A stretch of DNA of 6,182 bases from Campylobacterales bacterium (GCA_014763905.1 JACXUN010000091.1:1-6182); one strand, 5' to 3'. Positions 1 to 5,991 are shown, counted from the first letter of the stretch. Made by a program: numbers and translations. The notes: a model not told the origin generated them from the letters alone.

Positions 1-57
1 GAATTAGCTACGGCTAGTCCTACGAATTTTGATTTTTCAAATCTTACCTATTTTTAG
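1..57 (+). CDS. Possible 3' tail of an unidentified gene (partial)
   Basis: The first plus-strand frame is open from the window edge to a TAG at 55-57 and reads ELATASPTNFDFSNLTYF. The other two plus frames close within the first 20 bases. Eighteen residues are too few to name a family. It would converge on the ATP-grasp gene ending at 103. The following bases (about 82-95, TCGAACTCAGGTTA) resemble the kind of terminal sequence seen at insertion-sequence ends, so this could be a transposase tail, but that is only a guess. It may also be chance. Confidence 0.25.
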   Translation, partial: ELATASPTNFDFSNLTYF

Positions 58-102
58 GCTTCTGTGACTATGATATCCCGTCGAACTCAGGTTAAAAAGA
101 TG

Positions 103-1059
103 TTATAAAAAACTTGAGGCTGAAAAGTTCTCCACAGAGAACTTCACTCGCTCTTGGACGCTTAAATCCATCGACTGCTTATCGATCAGATCAAACCGTG
201 TCAGTTCCCCCTGCCGATTGGCAATCTGGATTGCCAATCCTGGTCTCGCATTGAGTTCCAAGATCAAGGGACCCAGATTTTTATCCAATACCATATCGAC
301 CCCGAGATATCCGAGATTGGTAATATCATAGCAGGAGGCAGCCAGCGGCAGCAGACGATCCCAATGCGGTATCTGTAGTTCAGAGAAATCATATCCGGTA
401 TCGGGATGTCTGTCAATCGGGTGACCATGCTGCACCGCATTGATCGGACGACCGGTAGCCAGATCGATTCCTACACCTACGGCTCCTTGGTGCAGGTTGG
501 CTTTGCCGTCACTCTCTTTGGTCGAGCAACGCAGCATTGCCATCGCCGGAAAGCCTCGATAGACCACCACACGGATATCAGGAACCCCCTCATAAGAGTA
601 GCGGTCAAATACCGGATCAAACTCTACTAGTGTCTCGATCATCGCCGTATCATACTTACCGCCCAAAGAGTAGAGTCCGCTGAGGATACCGGAGATATCT
701 TTTTGGATATCCTGCAGACTCAGCCGCTCACCGCTGGGTTTGATAAAATCATTCCCCTCACGTCGCACAATAACGATAATCCCTTTACCGGCACTTCCCT
801 GAGCCGGTTTGACCACAAATCCGTTCACTCCTTCCAACATCTTTTTGAGATGCGGAATCTCGGATTGATTACGGATAACACCGATCATCGAAGGAACCGC
901 CATCCCGGCGGCTTGTGCAATCTGTTTGGTTTTGAGCTTATTATCAACAAGGGGAAAGTTTTTACGTTCATTATATCGCCCGATATAGTGAATATTTCGC
1001 TTATTCATCCCCAAGATGCCTTTTTCTCGAAGCATTTTCGGTGAGACAAAACTAAACAT
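103..1059 (-). CDS. RimK-like ATP-grasp ligase (alpha-L-glutamate ligase-like protein)
   Basis: This is a cytosolic ATP-grasp enzyme of 318 residues, from the family annotated as alpha-L-glutamate ligase-like and related to RimK. Such enzymes join an amino acid to a carboxylate through an acyl-phosphate; the true substrate of this branch is not established. Visible landmarks are the family N-terminus LREKGILGMNKRN (10-22), a nucleotide-binding stretch VKPAQGSAGKG (83-93) with Lys84, PDIRVVVYRG (160-169), HQGAVGVGIDL (190-200), and the metal-binding ILELNARPG (266-274) near the C-terminus. I prefer ATG at 1059-1057 over the longer frame from 1113: relatives start close to the LREKG motif, an AAAGAG lies 7 bases upstream, and the gene then begins one base after the upstream TAA (1063-1061). 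The longer frame would add 18 non-conserved residues overlapping the upstream gene. It is the third gene of the minus-strand operon. The C-terminus looks complete. Confidence 0.9.
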   Translation of the reverse strand: MFSFVSPKMLREKGILGMNKRNIHYIGRYNERKNFPLVDNKLKTKQIAQAAGMAVPSMIGVIRNQSEIPHLKKMLEGVNGFVVKPAQGSAGKGIIVIVRREGNDFIKPSGERLSLQDIQKDISGILSGLYSLGGKYDTAMIETLVEFDPVFDRYSYEGVPDIRVVVYRGFPAMAMLRCSTKESDGKANLHQGAVGVGIDLATGRPINAVQHGHPIDRHPDTGYDFSELQIPHWDRLLPLAASCYDITNLGYLGVDMVLDKNLGPLILELNARPGLAIQIANRQGELTRFDLIDKQSMDLSVQERVKFSVENFSASSFL

Positions 1060-1060
1060 C

Positions 1061-2593
1061 TTAGAACTCTTTGACCGGACTAAAACGTACCAGCTCCAAG
1101 AGGCGATATCCACTGTAGCGTCCGAGTAGAATAATAATGGATAGAATTACCAAGAGCAGCTCCGAGAAGTTAAAGCTCAGATAGGCAACCATATCATTGC
1201 TCATCGCAAAGTACGCCAACACTGCGACCAATAGCGAACCTCCTCCTTGGATATAGACCTCTTTTCCGCCCTCTTCTTCCCATAGAATGGACATTCTCTC
1301 AATCGTCCATGCCAAAATAATCATCGGGAAGAAGGTAATCGTCAACGCCTCATTGATCCCCAGTTTATAACTCAAAATACTGAAGATCGACATAATCCCA
1401 ATCACCACGATCACCACCGCGGATATCCTCGCCACCAGCAAAAGATGCAGATGCGATAGATAGGATCGTATAATCAATCCCACTCCAACAATCGCCACAA
1501 AGAGCAGCAATCCAGTCAAGAGTTTGGTCTCCATAAACGCCAATGCCAAAAGAATTGGCATAAAGGTTCCCGAAGTTCGTATCCCGATAATAATCCGCAT
1601 AAAGACCACCACCAAGGCTCCAATCGGAATCAATAAGATGTGTCTAAACGCATTCTGTTCTGAAGTCGGCAAAGAAAAGAGTGAGAGATCAATCAGCATC
1701 GACCCTTTTAAGAGGGCATCATCAAGAGCCAATTTTTTTGCCGGAACACTCCGCTGTGTAATCGAAAAAGTTACATCCGCATTACGCGTTCCAAACGAAT
1801 CCAAAAGGGACTTCCCGCCTCGCTGCCAAATAAAGAGATTTTGCGGTTTGAGAATGCGTCCTTTTTGGGCACTAAAGAGCTGCCATGTTTTGCCGTCATA
1901 GGTCTCAATATAGGATTTGAGATGCAAGTTTCTACGTCCCCCTTCGAGTATCAAACCCCGTACCAGATGGGTATTGATACCTTGATAACGTAGCAGTTTA
2001 TAGACCACTTTCTCCAAACTGCCCCCCTCTTTGGAGGTAAAGAGTGTAGCCGCTTGTGAACCTTGCTTTTCATTAAGCCGTTTGATCAATTCGGCAGTAA
2101 AGGAATGGGGATCAGCCGAACGTTTATAGACTTCAGCCAGCAACGCTTTGGCGGCATCACGAGTCTGATTATCCCAGCTATCCAGTGTCTCTTCTTCTTG
2201 ATCGATGATAACCGTTTTGGGGCTTTTGACCTGATGATTCCTATCCACGACCACATCAATGGTATAAAAGAGACTCTGATCTCCCGATGCTTTACGTTTC
2301 GCCCATTCAGCTCGCTGACCGTATTTGGTTTCAGAAACATTGTAGCCGTATCCTTGTGAAGCGGCTTGTTGGGAGAGGATTTTGATTCCGCTTTGTTCAT
2401 TGGGAAGAGCCAATGAGATTTTAATCGGCTTATCAGTACCGTTAAACGTGATCTTGGCTCCGACACGATAGATGGAGGTATTTTCATTGGGTGTAAAAGG
2501 AATCTCCAAAACCAAGGCTTTATAGATAGCTACACCAATTCCAATCGTGGTAAGGAAGAGTGTAAAGAGGATAATCTGTAAACGTGATGACAT
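1061..2593 (-). CDS. Inactive transglutaminase-like domain fused to 7 membrane helices
   Basis: An inner-membrane protein of 510 residues, normal length for the family with an inactive transglutaminase region fused to a seven-helix membrane domain. One hydrophobic segment (about 5-26) is followed by a hydrophilic, probably periplasmic part (about 30-312). Its section 190-245 resembles the transglutaminase fold (LLRYQGINTHLVRG at 200-213, then HLKSYIETYDGKTW at 224-237). The protein contains no cysteine at all, so the catalytic Cys of active transglutaminases is absent. From about 315 to 491 it has roughly seven hydrophobic helices, with conserved-looking RTSGTFMPILLALAF (339-353) and AWTIERMSI (428-436). 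The ATG overlaps the upstream TAA by one base (TAATG), and a weak AAAGAGA precedes it, implying translational coupling to the lipoprotein gene. Function is unknown. By context it could couple the cytosolic ligase to an envelope process, possibly as a transporter or scaffold; this is inference. Confidence 0.92.
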   Translation of the reverse strand: MSSRLQIILFTLFLTTIGIGVAIYKALVLEIPFTPNENTSIYRVGAKITFNGTDKPIKISLALPNEQSGIKILSQQAASQGYGYNVSETKYGQRAEWAKRKASGDQSLFYTIDVVVDRNHQVKSPKTVIIDQEEETLDSWDNQTRDAAKALLAEVYKRSADPHSFTAELIKRLNEKQGSQAATLFTSKEGGSLEKVVYKLLRYQGINTHLVRGLILEGGRRNLHLKSYIETYDGKTWQLFSAQKGRILKPQNLFIWQRGGKSLLDSFGTRNADVTFSITQRSVPAKKLALDDALLKGSMLIDLSLFSLPTSEQNAFRHILLIPIGALVVVFMRIIIGIRTSGTFMPILLALAFMETKLLTGLLLFVAIVGVGLIIRSYLSHLHLLLVARISAVVIVVIGIMSIFSILSYKLGINEALTITFFPMIILAWTIERMSILWEEEGGKEVYIQGGGSLLVAVLAYFAMSNDMVAYLSFNFSELLLVILSIIILLGRYSGYRLLELVRFSPVKEF

Positions 2594-3267
2594 TATCTCT
2601 TTTTACCTTTTTTTGGACTGGATTTGACCATAAAAGTCTGACTCACATCCACCACAAAGGTATCTTTGAGAAAATTACGTCCGACCAAAATCGGATAGAT
2701 ATATTGATCTCTATCGGCTAATGTCACCAGTACATTTCTCGATACATCACCAAGCCGTAGCCGCAATTTTACCACTGCACGCTTTTGCGGTTTGGTTCCA
2801 TGCCGCTTGATGAGTATATCTTTGACCAATGGTCGTTCAATCGATTTACCCAGTAGATTAAACTTCACCCACTCCTTGCCGTCGCGTTCAAATCGTACAA
2901 TATCCCGGGCATCTACCGAAGTGGTCTTGGCTCCCGTATCGATCTTAGCTTTGCCTTTTTCCTTGGCGGATACTATCGTCACATATTCGATACGCCCGAT
3001 AATCGGCTTGTCGGTTTTGGTATTCGTCGTTTTGGATATCGGTCGATCTTTATAGACAACGCGATCTTTGTAAACGATCTTATCTTTATAAACGATTTTT
3101 TCTTGGATTACCGGTTTCTCTTCGACCACGATACGATCTTGGTAAACGATTTTTGGTTCACACTCCGGGATCGCTTGAACGGTTTCGGGTGTTTTGGGTT
3201 GAGGTGCTTGTTCTACACTGCATCCTGCAAAAAAAGTTAATAACAACGTTACGGTAATATATTTCAA
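2593..3267 (-). CDS. Retropepsin-like protease lipoprotein ('ATP-dependent zinc protease' family)
   Basis: Predicted lipoprotein of 224 residues. It starts at TTG 3267-3265, because a strong GGAGGAG lies 5 bases upstream and the product then opens with a clean lipoprotein signal, MKYITVTLLLTFFAGC. Cys16 would be lipidated; Ser17 after it fits outer-membrane sorting under the E. coli rule. A longer frame from a TTG at 3309 would put the Shine-Dalgarno inside the gene. Residues 40-75 form a repetitive charged linker (IVYQD, then IVYKDK, IVYKDR, VVYKDR). Residues 90-215 are the catalytic-type domain with IDTGAKTTS (109-117) and YPILVGRNFL (191-200). These match the Asp-Thr-Gly and Gly-Arg-Asp/Asn motifs of retropepsin-type aspartic proteases. 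No HExxH or other zinc-protease motif is present, so the usual zinc protease label is not supported. First gene of the operon; its TAA overlaps the next ATG. Natural substrate unknown. Confidence 0.88.
   Translation of the reverse strand: MKYITVTLLLTFFAGCSVEQAPQPKTPETVQAIPECEPKIVYQDRIVVEEKPVIQEKIVYKDKIVYKDRVVYKDRPISKTTNTKTDKPIIGRIEYVTIVSAKEKGKAKIDTGAKTTSVDARDIVRFERDGKEWVKFNLLGKSIERPLVKDILIKRHGTKPQKRAVVKLRLRLGDVSRNVLVTLADRDQYIYPILVGRNFLKDTFVVDVSQTFMVKSSPKKGKKR
3043..3096 (-). repeat. Three in-frame 18-bp repeats coding (I/V)VYKD(K/R)
   Basis: Three tandem six-codon units encode IVYKDK, IVYKDR and VVYKDR at residues 58-75 of the protease lipoprotein. A related IVYQDR (40-45) and a similar EKIVY junction precede them. 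The beta-prone, alternating charged and hydrophobic pattern lies between the lipid anchor and the protease domain, so it probably acts as a spacer or interaction stalk. Copy number could vary between strains by slippage; that is inference. Confidence 0.7.
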
Positions 3268-3272
3268 TAATA

Positions 3273-3279
3273 CTCCTCC
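3273..3279 (-). promoter_or_regulatory. Ribosome binding site deciding the TTG start of the protease gene
   Basis: The minus strand reads GGAGGAG here, followed by TATTA and then TTG at 3267-3265. The near-perfect match to the anti-Shine-Dalgarno complement at proper spacing selects this non-ATG start over the upstream TTG at 3309. Confidence 0.75.
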
Positions 3280-3290
3280 CCGTTTTTTCG

Positions 3291-3307
3291 AGTATATAAT
3301 AGTATAC
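3291..3307 (-). promoter_or_regulatory. Possible -10 region and small dyad upstream of the protease operon
   Basis: Two TATACT hexamers occur on the minus strand (3306-3301 and 3296-3291), either of which could be a sigma-70 -10 element for the three-gene operon. No good -35 is visible, which is common for Campylobacterota promoters. The arms GTATA (3292-3296) and TATAC (3303-3307) form an inverted repeat with a 6-base gap overlapping both hexamers, so an operator is conceivable. The AT-richness makes chance matches likely. Confidence 0.3.
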
Positions 3308-3388
3308 AAAGATAGCTTATTTTTATGATAAAATCTTATGATTTAAATAAAATTATCCTTTAATAAAAAGTTAGTTAACATTCTGCCC

Positions 3389-3718
3389 ATGACCAAAAAG
3401 TTTTATCTCGCCCCGCTCCATGCTTATCAATATATCTCCCGAATGCTACCCGGTTCATGCCGCTACTATCCCACCTGTTCGGAGTATGCCAAGTGGCAGT
3501 TTGAACTCAATCGCCCCGATAAAGCCCTGCTCCAAAGCAGCCTGCGGATACTCCGATGCAATCAACTCTTCCCTGGAGGAATTGATTATCCGGTGATTGC
3601 GTATCAGCCGCCTAAACTGCTCTGTTTGAGCCGTACCATGCTGACCGTCAAATATTGGATCTTACCCAAAGAGCAAAATCTCTTTTATGTGATTAAAGAT
3701 TACGATGCCTATTCCTAA
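3389..3718 (+). CDS. yidD: Membrane protein insertion efficiency factor YidD
   Basis: A small protein of 109 residues that matches the YidD family, an inner-membrane-associated helper of YidC-mediated membrane protein insertion. Diagnostic sequence includes CRYYPTCSEYA (24-34) and RILRCNQLFPGGIDYP (53-68), with the family cysteines at 24, 30 and 57. The N-terminus (KKFYLAPLHAYQYISRMLPG) is the short amphipathic helix typical of the family. About 40 residues follow the conserved core, somewhat longer than minimal YidD proteins. The ATG at 3389 is the only reasonable start, but no Shine-Dalgarno is visible before it. YidD is usually encoded in an rpmH-rnpA-yidD-yidC cluster; here none of those partners is adjacent. 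It is divergent from the protease operon and convergent with the broken oxidoreductase, whose reading frame overlaps its 3' end. Confidence 0.93.
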   Translation: MTKKFYLAPLHAYQYISRMLPGSCRYYPTCSEYAKWQFELNRPDKALLQSSLRILRCNQLFPGGIDYPVIAYQPPKLLCLSRTMLTVKYWILPKEQNLFYVIKDYDAYS

Positions 3719-4122
3719 CGGCATTGGCACACATCCCGCCCGATAAAATCGCCGGGGTAAATCCGCCACCCATAACTCACGCTCCGACAAAGTAGAGATT
3801 GTTCAACTTATCGAATTTGACCTTTAGCAGACGGAAAAACTGCTCACTGCCGGGGTCAAAACCATATGCTGTACCGTTTGGGGTGCGGAGATAACGCTGC
3901 ATCGTTTTAGCCGTTCCTACTTCGGCAAAGGCGATGTAGTCGCGAATATTTGGGTACTCTTTTCCAGTACGGTTAGATAGCTCTCTACTACTGCCTCTTT
4001 TTGGGCTTGATACGCTTCCAGCAAGAGATGTTCCCAATCTTCCAAATAATCGGTCGTACAGATCGCCCCGAAGATTGTTCCTCCGATACCAATCCGCCAC
4101 CGATTACTGTTACTGTTTTCAT
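3693..4122 (-). pseudogene. Remnant of a phytoene-desaturase-like NAD(P)/FAD-dependent oxidoreductase
   Basis: Fragments of one protein family lie in three frames. The ATG at 4122-4120, with GGGAGAG just upstream, starts MKTVTVIGGG, the glycine-rich dinucleotide-binding beginning. A switch near 4093-4085 leads into a second frame reading TTDYLEDWEHLLLEAYQAQK and on to YLTVLEK. A further shift near 3958-3962 moves to a third frame reading EYPNIRDYIAFAEVGTAKTM, then PNGTAYGF, QFFR and NLYFVGA. A TGA at 3779-3777 sits where relatives have Trp; beyond it the same frame continues VMGGGFTPAILSGGMCANAV, the conserved C-terminal FAD-binding motif. Intact relatives have about 490-500 residues, so several hundred codons between the N-terminal motif and the C-terminal quarter are deleted. 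The family includes carotenoid desaturases and isomerases; the exact ancestral substrate cannot be told. The end coordinate is the next in-frame stop, which lies inside yidD on the other strand. Confidence 0.88.
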
Positions 4123-4170
4123 GATCTCTCCCTTACTTCTATCGGTTTCATATTGTGGATATTTACCTTT

Positions 4171-4179
4171 ATTGTAACA
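4171..4179 (-). promoter_or_regulatory. Extended -10 promoter candidate of the oxidoreductase remnant
   Basis: The minus strand reads TGTTACAAT, an extended -10 (TGn plus TACAAT). It is about 50 bases upstream of the ATG at 4122. TTGGAT (4202-4197) is a possible -35 but at 20-base spacing. If active, the broken gene is still transcribed towards yidD. Confidence 0.4.
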
Positions 4180-4216
4180 TAAACAGAGCAGAATGAATCC
4201 AAGATTAACCACACTT

Positions 4217-4245
4217 TTGGCAAAATAAATGCCATACTTTATAGA
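4217..4245 (+). promoter_or_regulatory. Sigma-70-like promoter of pyrC
   Basis: TTGGCA (4217-4222) and TATAGA (4240-4245) are separated by 17 bases, a good -35/-10 pair. Transcription would begin near 4252, only about 9 bases before the pyrC ATG, so the AAGG at 4248-4251 would mostly lie outside the message. Either the mRNA is nearly leaderless or another promoter is used. Confidence 0.5.
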
Positions 4246-4260
4246 TCAAGGTTTTATGCT

Positions 4261-5262
4261 ATGTCCATCACGTTACACTCCCCACTCGATATGCACCTCC
4301 ACCTACGAGACGGTGAAATGCTTCAAACCGTTGCCCCGCTGAGCAGCGAAACTTTTGCCGGAGCCATTGTTATGCCCAATCTTGTACCGCCGGTGACGAC
4401 CAAAGAGGAGCTTATCGGGTACAAAGCTCGTATCCAAGAGGCAATCGGTAACGATACCTTTACCCCCTATATGACCCTCTTTTTTAAGCCGACCTATACC
4501 AAAGCATTTTTGGAATCTGTCAAAGATGAGTTAACCGCGATTAAACTCTATCCTGCCGGTATTACCACCAACTCAGAGGGAGGAGTAAGCGGATTTGATA
4601 TCGAGGAGTTACGTCCTACACTAGAGGCGATGAGTGAACTTGAAATCCCACTCTGTATTCATGGGGAAACCAATGGCTTTGTGATGGATAGAGAAGCCGA
4701 ATTTGTTGCCATTTATGAAAAACTCGCTACGGCTTTCCCGAAACTTACCATCATTATGGAACACATTACGACCAAAGCCAGTGTAGAAGCGTTGGATAAA
4801 TTTGATAATCTCTATGCCACCATTACCTTACACCATTTGTTGATAACATTGGATGATGTCGCCGGAGGAATGTTGCAACCGCACCTCTTCTGTAAACCGA
4901 TTGCCAAACGTCCGGAAGATCGTGAAGCGTTACGCAAAGTCGCTCTCGAAGCTCACCCAAAAGTGATGTTTGGTTCCGATTCTGCTCCGCATCCGCAACA
5001 TGCCAAAGAGGCATGCGGCTGTGCAGCAGGTGTCTTTACCGCTCCGATTGCGTTGCAAGTCCTAGCCGATCTATTTAAACAGCACTCAACGATTGAAAAT
5101 CTACAAAAGTTTGTCTCCGATAATGCTAAGAAGATTTATAAACATATTACGGTACCAAAGAAAATCGTTACCTTAGAGAAAAAACCGTTTGTGGTTCCGG
5201 CAAAATACGGCAATGTCATACCGATGTATGCCGGAGAAACCTTGAAATATAGCATTGCGTAG
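4261..5262 (+). CDS. pyrC: Dihydroorotase (class II, PyrC)
   Basis: Dihydroorotase of 333 residues, the zinc enzyme that interconverts N-carbamoyl-L-aspartate and dihydroorotate in pyrimidine synthesis, in the cytosol. The length fits the single-domain PyrC type (E. coli about 348). All expected site residues are visible: DMHLHLRDG (10-18) with zinc ligands His12 and His14 and substrate-binding Arg16; MPN (38-40) with Asn40; AIKLYPAG (93-100) with Lys95 as the probable carbamylated bridge; CIHGET (132-137) with His134; MEHITT (166-171) with His168; FGSDSAPHP (237-245) with catalytic Asp240 and His244. The start is well placed because the HLH motif follows within 12 residues, as in relatives. 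It appears to be a single-gene unit with its own promoter. The last codon and TAG stop fall in a REP-like repeat, so the extreme C-terminus may have been set by that insertion. Confidence 0.97.
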   Translation: MSITLHSPLDMHLHLRDGEMLQTVAPLSSETFAGAIVMPNLVPPVTTKEELIGYKARIQEAIGNDTFTPYMTLFFKPTYTKAFLESVKDELTAIKLYPAGITTNSEGGVSGFDIEELRPTLEAMSELEIPLCIHGETNGFVMDREAEFVAIYEKLATAFPKLTIIMEHITTKASVEALDKFDNLYATITLHHLLITLDDVAGGMLQPHLFCKPIAKRPEDREALRKVALEAHPKVMFGSDSAPHPQHAKEACGCAAGVFTAPIALQVLADLFKQHSTIENLQKFVSDNAKKIYKHITVPKKIVTLEKKPFVVPAKYGNVIPMYAGETLKYSIA

Positions 5263-5325
5263 GGTGGGCTTCAGCCCACATTTCATGCAATATTTAGGTT
5301 TGCGTTGGCTGAAGCCAACCCTACG
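5258..5325. repeat. Inverted pair of GTAG-hairpin repeats (REP doublet, REPIN-like)
   Basis: The left unit (5259-5279) is GTAG followed by a hairpin, GTGGGC-TTCA-GCCCAC. The right unit (5304-5325) is the inverted partner, GTTGGC-TGAA-GCCAAC ending CCTACG. Read on the minus strand, the right unit also begins with GTAG. The units differ at two positions that pair with each other, so each hairpin stays perfect. A 24-base AT-rich spacer separates them, and the whole could also fold as one long hairpin. A GTAG foot plus a hairpin in inverted pairs is the hallmark of REP elements moved by RAYT (TnpA-REP) proteins. No RAYT gene is in the window. The left GTAG contains the pyrC stop. It may also protect or end the pyrC message, though no T-run follows. 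Confidence 0.8.
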
Positions 5326-5355
5326 GATTCGGTATATTTCTGAAATATTCCAAAC

Positions 5356-5870
5356 TCAGAAACTTTGCTGCACACCTACATTAAATTGCTTCAAATCCGA
5401 GCCATCCACAAAGATATAATCACCATATAGACGTGTCGTATCGGTGAGATAGGCTCCGACTCCTGCCCCAAATGCGATACTCAAGCTGTTGTCATCTCGA
5501 TCATGAGTATGTTTGGTACCATAATCCCAGCGATAGTCATAATTGACTAATCCTAACTTGGCTCTAGCATAAAAGCGATCCGTGAAACGATATCGATAGA
5601 TGCCATAGAGTCCAAAAGTCATCACTTTTACCTCATGAAAAGCAATGGCAGGATCGACTTTAATCGGAGTAATGGTATGAGTTAATTCTGCTTCAATACC
5701 GAATTCTGCCAATTCTATAGAGTTTGTTGTTCCAACATTCATGACAATAGAGGTACCGGCATTATAATTTGGATATTTAGAATAACTGGTTTTTCCTAAT
5801 CCGATACCCCATACAGCTCCTCTCCCTAAAGCAATGTTATACCTAAAAATCCTAAAATAACGATAAACAT
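5356..5870 (-). pseudogene. Outer-membrane beta-barrel protein, probably frameshifted in the signal peptide
   Basis: An OmpA/OmpW-sized beta-barrel protein. The intact frame runs from upstream of 5742 to TAA/TGA-type stop at 5356 and shows alternating strands such as YGIYRYRFTDRFYARAKLGL and LSIAFGAGVGAYL, ending FNVGVQQSF. The final Phe with hydrophobic residues at -5, -7 and -9 resembles a BAM signal. The first ATG in this frame (5742-5740) would give 128 residues without a signal sequence, yet barrel-like coding (GRGAVWGIGLGKTSYSKY) continues upstream to about 5830 in the same frame with no start codon. A second frame from ATG 5870-5868 encodes MFIVILGFLGITLL, signal-peptide-like, and hits TAG at 5828-5826. 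One lost base near 5832 (for example TTGGCT to TTGCT) would explain this. An upstream ATG at 5909 in the frame of 5870 gives MKKCIRKYS then TAA, possibly a second lesion. No clear Shine-Dalgarno is seen. Sequencing error at one base remains an alternative. Confidence 0.6.
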
Positions 5871-5975
5871 TTTAATGAATTAACTGTATTTTCTTATACA
5901 CTTTTTCATGCCATATTTAAACCATTTAAACTCTCTTAAAGCCCGAAAGATTATTATTGTCTTGAAGAAGAATTC

Positions 5976-5981
5976 ATTATA
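5976..5981 (-). promoter_or_regulatory. Possible -10 element for the beta-barrel gene
   Basis: The minus strand reads TATAAT, a perfect -10 consensus. TTGGCT at 6002-5997 is a possible -35 but only 15 bases away. It lies about 65 bases upstream of the candidate starts and is divergent from the cysteine synthase gene. The AT-rich setting makes this tentative. Confidence 0.3.
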
Positions 5982-5991
5982 AAGGCAAATC

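Noticed and set aside
86..118. Inverted repeat CTCAGGTT / AACTTGAG around the ATP-grasp stop as a terminator
   Set aside because: Weak stem with a G-U pair, a 17-base loop and no T-run after it in the transcription direction.
406..1044. Plus-strand open frames opposite the ATP-grasp gene
   Set aside because: They lie antisense to a clear conserved gene and show no recognisable protein features.
1060..1113. Longer N-terminus of the ATP-grasp protein starting at 1113
   Set aside because: The extra 18 residues overlap the upstream gene, lack family similarity, and the ATG at 1059 follows an AAAGAG and the upstream stop by one base.
1524..3055. Open frames opposite or overlapping the membrane protein and protease genes
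   Set aside because: Compositional shadows of real genes in other frames.
3268..3309. Longer protease protein starting at TTG 3309
   Set aside because: It would put the strong GGAGGAG inside the gene and add a hydrophilic stretch before an otherwise perfect lipoprotein signal.
4823..5014. Minus-strand open frame inside pyrC
   Set aside because: Antisense to conserved active-site coding of dihydroorotase; no supporting signals.
5334..5348. ATATTT-CTG-AAATAT hairpin after the beta-barrel gene
   Set aside because: Six AT-only pairs are too weak and common in this DNA to call a terminator.
5978..5983. TATAAA as the -10 of cysK
   Set aside because: It is only 8 bases before the ATG and overlaps the Shine-Dalgarno, so it cannot serve a normal leader.
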